Source of the DNA: Lysobacter_K sp043738095
GTDB lineage: Bacteria > Pseudomonadota > Gammaproteobacteria > Xanthomonadales > Xanthomonadaceae
DNA: 64,000 nucleotides
Assembly: GCA_043738095.1 (NCBI GenBank)
Contig: JAYSZI010000039.1
Coordinates: 1 to 64,000, forward strand
Direction of reading: 5' to 3'
Numbering within the stretch: position 1 is the stretch's first letter; every line of letters starts with the position of its first letter. Below the pieces are notes generated by a model. The model did not search any database, was not told where the DNA came from, and saw only the letters and a program-made list of their open reading frames with translations. The translations under genes and the position numbers were made by a program. Shown here in pieces: positions 16,964-24,359 of the stretch.

Positions 16964-18117
16964 GGCAGACGGTTCCGCAGCGAAATGGTCATCGCGAACA
17001 CCCGGCGCTGGCGCAGGTCGTCGACCGGATCGACCACGGTTCCCGCCAAGGTGTAGGCCGCGGTATCAAGCGCCGGCAGGCTGTTGCCGTCCGCGCGCAT
17101 CAGTAGCGCCGCGCGCACGGTACGCACTTGCGACCAGTCAGCCACCGCCGACGCAATCTGATAGGCGTTCACCGCGAAGTCGCCGTCGGTATCGACGCCG
17201 TACAACAGTTGCATCGACTCCACGCCACTGATCAGTTCTTCATTGCGCAACGCTCGGTGCGTCGGCGATGCATCGGGGGCCAGCAGGCTTGCGCGGAACA
17301 GGGCCGGCGCGCCATTGCTGCCGCGTCCGACGAAATACGCGGTGCTCGTGGCCCGCGCGACCATCGCGCCTTCACGGAACGCGGCACCGTTGGGGCCATT
17401 GCCGGCTATGTTGTCGCTGTTGCCGGGCGCGACCGTCGAGGTCTTCGAGCCAGTGACATTGGTCTTGCCGCCAGCTTCCACCACATTGGTGGCCTGGAAC
17501 ACGACGCCCTGCGAACAGTCGGTGACGAACAGCAGGTCCCCCTGCGCAATGTCATTGCCGGTCTGCACAAAGATCTGGGCGCCGTTGGTAAACGGGTCGA
17601 CCAGCGGCCAGGACTGCGCGCCGATACCGCTGATCAGCAGCACGTCCGAGCCCGGCACGGCCTGCGCGGCCAGCGCGGCCGGCAACGCGACATTCCACGT
17701 CCCACCCACCGCCGGGTCGCTGGCGGCAAGCACCAGTGTGCTTCCGGAACCGCTACCAGTGGCTTCCATACCCGTGATCGCAGTGGTGAACAGGAACGGG
17801 TATGCCGCGCCGCCGTCCACGTAGTTGCGGGTCGGCAGCGACGCCCCAGCGGGCATGGTGCGGCTGCTGCATCCGGTCAGGCCGGCCATACGCAGATCAC
17901 GGGCGAGGTAATCCAGCGCATAGCGGCCACCTTCTTCGACCACCGACTTCTGGTCCTGGGTGACGAACGTCATTTTGGTCGACAGGTAGACCTGCAGGAC
18001 CGCGCCGAGCAGCAGCAGCCCCAGCACCATGCCGACCATCAGTTCGATCAGCGACAGGCCTTGCGACCGCTGTATGGGACTGGGCCGCATTGACGTGGCG
18101 CGCTTCACTGGCTGCAT
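16960..18117 (-). CDS. pilW: Type IV pilus minor pilin PilW
   Basis: 385-residue minor pilin with prepilin cleavage site RSQG|LSLIELMVGMVLGLLLL (G20/L21, Glu at +5). The N-terminal helix continues with YLSTKMTFVTQDQKSVVEEG, typical of PilW. The large globular domain has CSSRTM and DCSQG cysteines. It overlaps pilV by 13 bases and pilX by four, so all are expected from one transcript. An alternative start at MRPSPIQRSQG, nine codons later, would give a more usual leader length. Confidence 0.92.
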   Translation of the reverse strand: MQPVKRATSMRPSPIQRSQGLSLIELMVGMVLGLLLLGAVLQVYLSTKMTFVTQDQKSVVEEGGRYALDYLARDLRMAGLTGCSSRTMPAGASLPTRNYVDGGAAYPFLFTTAITGMEATGSGSGSTLVLAASDPAVGGTWNVALPAALAAQAVPGSDVLLISGIGAQSWPLVDPFTNGAQIFVQTGNDIAQGDLLFVTDCSQGVVFQATNVVEAGGKTNVTGSKTSTVAPGNSDNIAGNGPNGAAFREGAMVARATSTAYFVGRGSNGAPALFRASLLAPDASPTHRALRNEELISGVESMQLLYGVDTDGDFAVNAYQIASAVADWSQVRTVRAALLMRADGNSLPALDTAAYTLAGTVVDPVDDLRQRRVFAMTISLRNRLP

Positions 18118-18578
18118 AGCCGGGTACTCTCACTGAACTCGAGCCGGGCCGGCTCGCCGGCCACACTCGGGGCGTTTTCGGCACCTCGATCACCACGCGA
18201 GTCGTCCCATCGCACTGCCACGGTGGCAACGTGGGTTGCGGCGTTTACGGCGATCGATCCGCGACCCTCGGGCAGCGCCTGCGCCACGCGCTGGCGCCAC
18301 TCGCGCATATCAGCCTGGGCCACCGTCCCGGTCGCCGTTGGGTCGGTCGCGTAGGCAAGGGTGTAGGCGCCGGCGAGCGCGGCCGGGCAATTGCCGCGCA
18401 TGCGCTCGATGATGTCGTGGTTAAGTTGGGTCGCCTGCCCGCGCATGAAGGCGTTGTGCTGGGTCCTGAGCGACACCAACTGCAGCGACGCCAGCCCAAG
18501 CAGGCCAATCGCGGTGATCACCAGCGCCACCAACACTTCGATCAGGCTGAAGCCAGCGTCCTTGCGGCAACGATTCAT
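18105..18578 (-). CDS. pilV: Type IV pilus minor pilin PilV
   Basis: 157-residue minor pilin. The short leader MNRCRKDAG is cleaved before FSLIEVLVALVITAIGLLGL, with Glu at +5. The adjoining segment QLVSLRTQHNAFMRGQATQ is characteristic of PilV. Together with FimT, PilW, PilX and PilE it should form the priming complex beneath PilY1. It overlaps fimT by four bases (ATGA). Confidence 0.92.
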   Translation of the reverse strand: MNRCRKDAGFSLIEVLVALVITAIGLLGLASLQLVSLRTQHNAFMRGQATQLNHDIIERMRGNCPAALAGAYTLAYATDPTATGTVAQADMREWRQRVAQALPEGRGSIAVNAATHVATVAVRWDDSRGDRGAENAPSVAGEPARLEFSESTRLCSQ

Positions 18579-19132
18579 GGGCAGGCTTCCGTCGCACTGT
18601 GGATGCGGCCGATGCGGTTCACCGTGATCGAGCGCTGCTGTTGCCCGACGCAGGCCGTGTTACGCAGGGTAAAGCTGCGCTGGCTAGCGGTCGCGGCCGT
18701 CGACCAACTCAGCGTACCCATCGGCGAATAGCGGTACCACGTGTCGTCCGCCTGCAGCGAAAAGCCCGCGCCGGGCGCCGGGCCCACCGAGATCATGCGC
18801 GCGTCGTACGCGGCAGCCGGCGGCGCCGGCGGCGGTACCGGGGTGCCGCTGCTCACTGTGTCTTCGAACACCACCCAACCAGTCGCCCAGTCGTTGCTGG
18901 CGCTGCAAGTGCGCTGGTCGGTGCTCGCGCACAGCGTGATAACGCGGCCACGGCGCAGGGCCTCGGCACGCGCCACGTTGAGCGAGCCTACGAGGGTGTT
19001 GTTGGCCGCCGCCAGTCGGTTGTTGCGCAAAAGGTCCGCCATCGACGGCGCCGCCAACGCCAGCAATATGGCAGCGACGCTCACGGTAACCAGCAGTTCG
19101 ACCAATGTGAAACCGCGCAAACGCATGCGCAT
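18575..19132 (-). CDS. fimT: Type IV pilus minor pilin FimT/FimU (GspH family)
   Basis: 185-residue GspH/FimT-type pseudopilin. Leader MRMRLRG is followed by FTLVELLVTVSVAAILLALA with Glu at +5, then the family block LRNNRLAAANNTLVGSLNVARAEALRRG and the C-terminal GRIHS. The start at 19132 gives a normal short prepilin leader; the frame open further upstream would add 47 residues before the prepilin site and is rejected. It is the first gene of the six-gene minor-pilin operon; the promoter must lie in the 400-base gap to the metalloprotease gene. FimT proteins can bind DNA in related bacteria, including in natural transformation. Confidence 0.9.
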   Translation of the reverse strand: MRMRLRGFTLVELLVTVSVAAILLALAAPSMADLLRNNRLAAANNTLVGSLNVARAEALRRGRVITLCASTDQRTCSASNDWATGWVVFEDTVSSGTPVPPPAPPAAAYDARMISVGPAPGAGFSLQADDTWYRYSPMGTLSWSTAATASQRSFTLRNTACVGQQQRSITVNRIGRIHSATEACP

Positions 19133-19536
19133 CCCCGCCCCCGTCGCCAGCTCCCTGGCAAGAATCCAACCCACCGCATGGCCCTCCCGCACCCCGCCTT
19201 CAGATGCCCCCGGGACGACCTCGCGGCAATCATCGCCGAAAATTCCGGATGAATCGTACCAAATTTCCGACAAGCGGCAACCTAAGGGGCGGAGTTTGGC
19301 TTACGCAGCGAGATAGCGAACTTTTGGGTTCACTCACTCCACGCCGACGGCTGAGTTATCCGTTCGACCCCGCACGAACACCGGGACCAGGTCCCAACAC
19401 GTGCCAACGCCCGGCCACGCAAACACGCCCCGCCAATGCTGCGATGCAGTGTGCGTCGCGGGCAGCAGTCCCGTAACGTCGCCCGGTCCGCTTCCCGGCG
19501 GGACCCAACCCTGATTCCGAATTGGAGAACCACGCA
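19133..19536. other. Divergent intergenic region of about 400 bases
   Basis: It separates fimT (minus) from the metalloprotease gene (plus) and must hold both promoters. I looked for a sigma-54 type TGGCAC-N5-TTGC element and for good sigma-70 boxes and found nothing convincing. No gene, tRNA or terminator is visible. Confidence 0.55.
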
Positions 19537-20640
19537 ATGAAGTTGATGCACGTTGTTTCTGGCAGCGCGGTCCTGGCGGGGGCACTGGCAGCGGCCGTGG
19601 CTGCGCCACCTTTGAGCAAACCCAATCCACTGCGAATCAGCATGGCCGCCGCCTCGGGCAGCGCCAGTGATTTCCTGGGCGCAGTGGAAGTCACTGTCAC
19701 CAACACCAGCAACAAGACCGTGCGCGTGCCGAAATGGCAGCTGCCGTCGGACTTCATCGAGGCCAAGGTGTTCAATGTGAGCCGTGACGGCGTCGCAGTC
19801 GACTACGAAGGCGCGATGATCAAGCGTGGCCTGCCGAGGGCGGAGGAGTTCGCGATCCTGCACGCGGGCGAAAGCTACCGCACTACGGTTGACCTGTCGG
19901 CGGCCTACGATCTGTCCAAGAGCGGGCAGTACGTCGTGAGCTACGTGGCGCCGTTGCAGCATGCCTCTACGTCCGATGGCGCCATGCTCAAACAGGGCAA
20001 TGGCTTGCCGATGATTGCGCAGAGCGCACCGTTGCGGTTGTGGGTTGACGGCAGCGACCAGCTTGGGGCGGCCAAAGGCGGCAACGTCGCTCCGGCAAAG
20101 AGGCCCGGCGGTGGCACCATCGTCAATGGCGTTACCTATGCCGGATGCAGCACGACTCAGATCAGCGATGCCGGCAGCGCGATGAACTCCGCGCGTAACT
20201 ACTCCGAGAATGCCAAGGGCTATCTCGCCGCCGGCACTGTCGGCGCGCGCTACACCACTTGGTTCGGGGCCTACACCTCGACCCGCTACGGAACCGCCAA
20301 GCAGCATTTTGTCGACATCGACGCCGCGATGGACCAAAGCGGCGGCCAGGTCACAATCAACTGCGGCTGCAATCAGAGCTACTACGCCTACGTCTACCCG
20401 ACGCGTCCGTACGAGATCTTCGTCTGCCGTGCGTTCTGGACCGCGCCGCTGACTGGAACCGATTCCAAGGCCGGCACCCTGATCCACGAGATGAGCCACT
20501 TCAACATCGTCGCCGGTACAGACGATGTGGTCTACGGTCAAGCCGGCGCCAAGAATCTGGCGGCAACCGACCCGACTGGTGCGCTCAACAACGCCGACAA
20601 CCACGAGTACTTTGCCGAGAACACGCCCAGTCAAAATTGA
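19537..20640 (+). CDS. Secreted M35-family (aspzincin) metalloendopeptidase
   Basis: 367-residue preproprotein. A signal peptide (about 1-24) is followed by a propeptide-like region (about 25-195) with the beta-rich segment VEVTVTNTSNKTVRVPKWQL. The C-terminal catalytic domain carries the zinc motif HEMSH (H317, E318, H321) and, eight residues on, GTDDVVYG (Asp330 as third ligand), the deuterolysin / peptidyl-Lys metalloendopeptidase signature. Four cysteines (C204, C276, C278, C297) could form disulfides. A GGAG site precedes the ATG at 19537, which decides this start over one five codons earlier. It should act outside the cell as a protease. It has its own terminator. Confidence 0.9.
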   Translation: MKLMHVVSGSAVLAGALAAAVAAPPLSKPNPLRISMAAASGSASDFLGAVEVTVTNTSNKTVRVPKWQLPSDFIEAKVFNVSRDGVAVDYEGAMIKRGLPRAEEFAILHAGESYRTTVDLSAAYDLSKSGQYVVSYVAPLQHASTSDGAMLKQGNGLPMIAQSAPLRLWVDGSDQLGAAKGGNVAPAKRPGGGTIVNGVTYAGCSTTQISDAGSAMNSARNYSENAKGYLAAGTVGARYTTWFGAYTSTRYGTAKQHFVDIDAAMDQSGGQVTINCGCNQSYYAYVYPTRPYEIFVCRAFWTAPLTGTDSKAGTLIHEMSHFNIVAGTDDVVYGQAGAKNLAATDPTGALNNADNHEYFAENTPSQN

Positions 20641-20668
20641 GCGGCCGGATCACATAGCGAAAAAAAAG

Positions 20669-20697
20669 CAGCCCGTTTCGACGGGCTGTTTTTTTAC
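20669..20697. terminator. Rho-independent terminator
   Basis: Stem AGCAGCCCGT / ACGGGCTGTT with loop TTCG and flanking A and T runs; it ends the metalloprotease transcript and could also work in reverse. Confidence 0.87.
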
Positions 20698-20743
20698 AAG
20701 ACGCCGATCAGGGACACAGACCCGTGCGAGTCAAGTCCTGCCA

Positions 20744-20772
20744 TAAAAAAACCCGGCCGAAGCCGGGCTCAA
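20744..20772 (-). terminator. Rho-independent terminator of the cold-shock gene
   Basis: On the minus strand: GAGCCCGGCTTCGGCCGGG followed by a run of T. It is 57 bases beyond the cold-shock gene stop and faces the previous terminator, so the two units are fully insulated. Confidence 0.85.
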
Positions 20773-20828
20773 TAGGATCATTGCGGGCCGCCAGAGCGCT
20801 AATGAACGCTGCGCTGCCCCCTACTGCC

Positions 20829-21038
20829 TTACAGCGGCTCGACCGCGTCAGCCTGAAGACCTTTCTGGCCTTGGGTGACGGTGAAGCTGACCTTCTGGCC
20901 CTCTTGCAGACTCTTGAAGCCCTGGGACTGGATCGCACGGAAGTGGACGAACACGTCCTCGCCATTCTCGCGGCTGATAAAGCCGAAGCCCTTGGCATCG
21001 TTGAACCACTTGACCGTACCGGTTTCACGCTCGGACAT
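20829..21038 (-). CDS. Cold-shock domain protein, CspA family
   Basis: 69-residue single-domain cold-shock protein that binds single-stranded RNA and DNA and melts RNA secondary structure. RNP1 is KGFGFISR and RNP2 is DVFVHF; the N terminus TGTVKWFNDAKGF is standard. An AAGGAG site precedes the ATG at 21038, so the 46 additional in-frame residues upstream are leader, not coding. A candidate promoter at 21186-21214 would give an untranslated leader of about 140 nucleotides, the length typical of cold-inducible csp mRNAs. Confidence 0.95.
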   Translation of the reverse strand: MSERETGTVKWFNDAKGFGFISRENGEDVFVHFRAIQSQGFKSLQEGQKVSFTVTQGQKGLQADAVEPL

Positions 21039-21185
21039 GACTTGCTCCTTGGAACATTGGTTGAAAACGCCACACGGCGTAACGCTGGTTGCAAGGAGGA
21101 AACGAGGTGCAACGATGTAGCGGATCGGTGGATCAACCGCATCGGGCCACGATTCACAGTGACCTTGGGCCAACACAGCGACCGC

Positions 21186-21214
21186 AACGTACCCCGCAAT
21201 AAGTGAAAATGCAA
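21186..21214 (-). promoter_or_regulatory. Candidate sigma-70 promoter of the cold-shock gene
   Basis: On the minus strand TTGCAT and TACGTT are separated by exactly 17 bases. Transcription would start near 21179, giving a leader of about 140 nucleotides before the csp start codon. Prediction by eye only. Confidence 0.4.
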
Positions 21215-21249
21215 TAACACCGGACCGCCCGTCCGGATGAGGACTTCGG

Positions 21250-21750
21250 ATGGAAATGCAGTCGATGTACTACCTTCTGGCAGCGGTGCTGGTGCTGGTG
21301 GGCATGGCCGGAACTGTGCTGCCGGCGCTGCCGGGCTTGCCGCTGGTTTTTGCCGGCATGTTGCTCGCAGCATGGGCGGGGGATTTCCAACAGGTCAGCG
21401 GCTGGACGCTGGGCGTGCTTGGCGTATTAACCGTACTTTCGCTAGGCATCGATTTCATGGCCACCGCGTTGGGCGCTAAACGCGTCGGCGCGAGCAAGCT
21501 GGCATTGATCGGCGCGATCATCGGTACCTTTGCCGGCCTCGCGTTTGGCTTGGTTGGCGTATTCATCGGCCCGTTCGTAGGTGCACTTATCGGTGAACTG
21601 ATCCACGGCCGCAGTGCGGGTCGGGACAAACTCGGGCAAGCAGCCAAGGTCGGCTTCGGCACGTGGCTTGGGATACTGTTCGGGACGGTGCTCAAGCTTG
21701 GGCTGGCGTTCGCGATGCTGGGTCTGTTCGCGCTGGCGTGGTTTCTCTAA
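21250..21750 (+). CDS. DUF456 family membrane protein
   Basis: 166-residue integral membrane protein with about four to five hydrophobic segments. The opening (LLAAVLVLVGMAGTVLPALP, GLPLVFAGMLLAAWA) and the glycine-rich middle (GAIIGTFAGLAFGLVGVFIG, PFVGALIGEL) match the DUF456 family. The glycine-zipper-like helices recall small channel-like or scaffold proteins, but no function is established. MQSMYY two codons later is an alternative start. It ends 65 bases before the cardiolipin-synthase-like gene on the same strand. Confidence 0.85.
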   Translation: MEMQSMYYLLAAVLVLVGMAGTVLPALPGLPLVFAGMLLAAWAGDFQQVSGWTLGVLGVLTVLSLGIDFMATALGAKRVGASKLALIGAIIGTFAGLAFGLVGVFIGPFVGALIGELIHGRSAGRDKLGQAAKVGFGTWLGILFGTVLKLGLAFAMLGLFALAWFL

Positions 21751-21815
21751 AGCGGCGGCTTTCACGCCGTGTTCGACGTTCGACGACGACATTACCCGGC
21801 AAGAAAGGGGATCCG

Positions 21816-23105
21816 ATGACACGCTGGAGCAAAAAACGCATGACCTGGACGATTGTCATCACCGTGCTGGTGACCGTGTTGACCGTGGTGCTGGCGATGA
21901 ACTTCGCCACCCCGGAAAAAAAGCTGGAACGCAATATCCAGCACCGCTACGGCGTGGAGGACCCGCAGTTCGAACGCGAGATGGGCGTTTTACTTGGTCC
22001 GGGCATTGTCTCGGGCAACCGGATCACCGACCTCCAAAACGGCAAGGAGATCTTCCCCGCGATGTTAGCGGCGGTTTCGGCGGCACAGAGCAGCATCGCG
22101 TTCGAGACCTATATCTACTGGTCAGGTGATATCGGCCAGAAGATGGCCGATGCGCTGTCCGAGAGAGCTCGCGCCGGGGTGAAGGTCAATGTGATGATCG
22201 ATTGGGCCGGCAGCATCAAGATGGACGACGCGCTGCTGGAGCAGATGGAAAAAGCCGGTGCAGCAGTGCATCGCTACCGGCCGCTGCACTGGTACAACCT
22301 CGGCCGCATCAACAACCGCACCCACCGCAAGTTGCTGGTGATCGACGGCCGCATCGGCTTCACCGGCGGCGTGGGCATTGCCGACCAATGGGAAGGCGAG
22401 GCGCAGGATCCAGAGCATTGGCGCGACATGCATTTCCGCATCGAGGGCCCTGTCGTGGCGCAGATGCAAGCCGCGTTCAACGACAACTGGATCAAGACCA
22501 CCGGCGAGGTGCTCAACGGTGCCGAGTATTTTCCGCCGTTGCAACCCGTCGGAACGTCCGATGCGCATCTGTTCATCAGCTCTCCCGCCGGCGGCAGCGA
22601 AAGCATGCATTTGATGTACCTGATGGCCATCGCCGCGGCCAAGCACAGCATCGACCTGGAAGCGTCGTACTTCGTGCCAGACACGCTGATCAGCAAGGCA
22701 CTGCTGACGGCCCGCCAGCGCGGAGTTCGGGTGCGGATCGTGCTGCCGGGCGAACACATCGATTCGGCGACCGTGCGCATCGCCTCCAAGCGCGAATGGG
22801 GCGAACTACTGCTCGGTGGCGTGGAAATCTATGAGTACAAGCCCACGATGATGCATAACAAGCTGCTGATCGTCGATCAGGAACTGGTGTCGGTGGGTTC
22901 TACCAATTTCGATATCCGCTCGTTCCGGCTCAACGATGAGGCCAGCCTCAACGTTTACGACAAGGATTTTGCCGCGCACATGGGAGAAGTCTTCGAGCAG
23001 GATCTGAAGCCGACCAAACGCTACACCTATGAGATGTGGAAAGAGCGCCCGTTCAAGGAGAAGTTTGCCGAGAAGGTGCTGTACCCGATCAAGTCGCAGC
23101 TGTGA
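21816..23105 (+). CDS. Phospholipase D-family cardiolipin synthase-like protein
   Basis: 429-residue PLD-superfamily enzyme with one N-terminal membrane helix (about 10-28) and two HKD motifs: HRKLLVIDGRIGFTGG (H170, K172, D177) and HNKLLIVDQELVSVGSTNFD (H347, K349, D354). This is the ClsA/ClsB-type arrangement that joins phosphatidylglycerols to make cardiolipin. Only one transmembrane helix is seen, fewer than ClsA, so it is closer to ClsB-like enzymes. An AAAGGGG site precedes the ATG at 21816; earlier in-frame starts overlap the DUF456 gene and are rejected. It may form a lipid-related group with the patatin that follows. Confidence 0.88.
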   Translation: MTRWSKKRMTWTIVITVLVTVLTVVLAMNFATPEKKLERNIQHRYGVEDPQFEREMGVLLGPGIVSGNRITDLQNGKEIFPAMLAAVSAAQSSIAFETYIYWSGDIGQKMADALSERARAGVKVNVMIDWAGSIKMDDALLEQMEKAGAAVHRYRPLHWYNLGRINNRTHRKLLVIDGRIGFTGGVGIADQWEGEAQDPEHWRDMHFRIEGPVVAQMQAAFNDNWIKTTGEVLNGAEYFPPLQPVGTSDAHLFISSPAGGSESMHLMYLMAIAAAKHSIDLEASYFVPDTLISKALLTARQRGVRVRIVLPGEHIDSATVRIASKREWGELLLGGVEIYEYKPTMMHNKLLIVDQELVSVGSTNFDIRSFRLNDEASLNVYDKDFAAHMGEVFEQDLKPTKRYTYEMWKERPFKEKFAEKVLYPIKSQL

Positions 23106-23107
23106 TC

Positions 23108-23135
23108 CAGATCGGCGCGAGCAGATCGGCGCGAG
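23108..23135 (+). repeat. Exact 14-base tandem duplication
   Basis: CAGATCGGCGCGAG occurs twice head to tail, starting two bases after the cardiolipin-synthase-like stop codon. It looks like a simple slippage product. Confidence 0.7.
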
Positions 23136-23268
23136 CCGTCCACAAGTGGAAGCAACACCGTAAGCCTTCGCGCTCGTTCCTCCGCAATAGCTGAGTGTGT
23201 CGGCGACTCAGCTGGTGCGACCGGAGCGAGCTAACCTTGCGCCTACCTCGGCGTAAGGAGACGCAACA

Positions 23269-24225
23269 ATGAAGGCCCGCCGCATTCTCTCCCTCGACGG
23301 TGGCGGTATCCGCGGCCTCGTCAGTTGCCGCTGGCTATCGGCTGTCGACGACGCCCTGCGCGGGTTCGGAAAGCCCGGGTTAACGGGCAGTTTCGATTTA
23401 ATCGCGGGTACCTCGACCGGGGCGTTCGTGGCCTGCGGGCTAGCCATGGGCTTTGCACCGGACAAGCTCGCCGACCTGTATCGCCAGCAGGCCAACGTGA
23501 TCTTCCCGGGCATCGCCGGACGCCTGTGGTCGCGCGTCGGACGCGTCTTCAGTGAAGGCCCGTCGGCACCGAGGTATGACGGGAAGGGTCTGGAAAAAGT
23601 CCTGAAGCAGGTGTTCGGCAACGCCACGCTCGGGCAGGCCAAGCTGCCACTGCTGATCACCAGCTACGACACGATTTCGCGCACGCCGGTGATGTTCAAA
23701 AGCTTCAAGCCCGAGCATAAGGATTTGCTGATGTGGGAGGTCTGCCGCGCCTCGTCGGCGGCACCGACCTACTTCCCCGCCCACCCGCTGAAGGTGGAAG
23801 GCCGCCATTGCGCGCTGATCGATGGCGGCGTGGTCGCCAACAACCCAACCGCATGCGCTATCGCCGAGGCCTTGCGCAAGGATGCACGCGTCGACAGCAC
23901 GCAGGACCTGGTGGTTCTGTCGGTCGGTACCGGTGAGCGCACGCGCAGCATCGCCCTGAAGTCGGCCCGCGAATGGGGCGCGCTGGAGTGGGCGATCCCG
24001 ATCATCGACGTGCTGTTCGACGGCAACACCGATTCGGTTGACTACATCGCGCGGCAGTTGGTGGGCGACGGTTACTTCCGCTTGCAGACCGAGCTGCTGA
24101 TCGGCTTGGACGACCTCGACGACGTCAGCGCGACCAACATCGCGGCGCTGGAGATCCTGGCCAAGGATTATCTGTTGCAGCCAGCAACGCAGAAACAACT
24201 CACCGCGCTGGTGGCAGCGCTGTAA
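23269..24225 (+). CDS. Patatin-like phospholipase
   Basis: 318-residue patatin-domain acyl hydrolase. The oxyanion motif DGGGIRG lies at residues 10-16, the nucleophile elbow GTSTG at 47-51 (Ser49), and the catalytic aspartate in LIDGGVVANNP (Asp184). It has no signal peptide and is probably cytoplasmic. A good AAGGAG site lies nine bases before the ATG. The size and cytoplasmic form resemble stand-alone bacterial patatins, and also the CapV effector of CBASS defence systems, but no cyclase, E1/E2 or peptidase gene is adjacent, so a housekeeping lipase role is more likely. Confidence 0.9.
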   Translation: MKARRILSLDGGGIRGLVSCRWLSAVDDALRGFGKPGLTGSFDLIAGTSTGAFVACGLAMGFAPDKLADLYRQQANVIFPGIAGRLWSRVGRVFSEGPSAPRYDGKGLEKVLKQVFGNATLGQAKLPLLITSYDTISRTPVMFKSFKPEHKDLLMWEVCRASSAAPTYFPAHPLKVEGRHCALIDGGVVANNPTACAIAEALRKDARVDSTQDLVVLSVGTGERTRSIALKSAREWGALEWAIPIIDVLFDGNTDSVDYIARQLVGDGYFRLQTELLIGLDDLDDVSATNIAALEILAKDYLLQPATQKQLTALVAAL

Positions 24226-24359
24226 GCGCATGCGCGCCGGCCCGCGACGACGTCACTGACGCGCTGGGGTGTCCCCCTAATTCAACACGCGCCAGATCGT
24301 GAACCTCGCCGAGCGTCGCGGGGTCCCCTATCTACGATCCAAGCGACGGTCGGCGACTG

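Noticed and set aside
19133..19536. Sigma-54 promoter for the minor-pilin operon
   Set aside because: The only TGGCAC-like site on the right strand lacks a TTGC box at the needed spacing.
23269..24225. Patatin as a CBASS (CapV-like) defence effector
   Set aside because: No cyclic-oligonucleotide synthase, E1/E2, JAB or HORMA gene lies within several kilobases, and the neighbours are lipid-enzyme and TCA genes.
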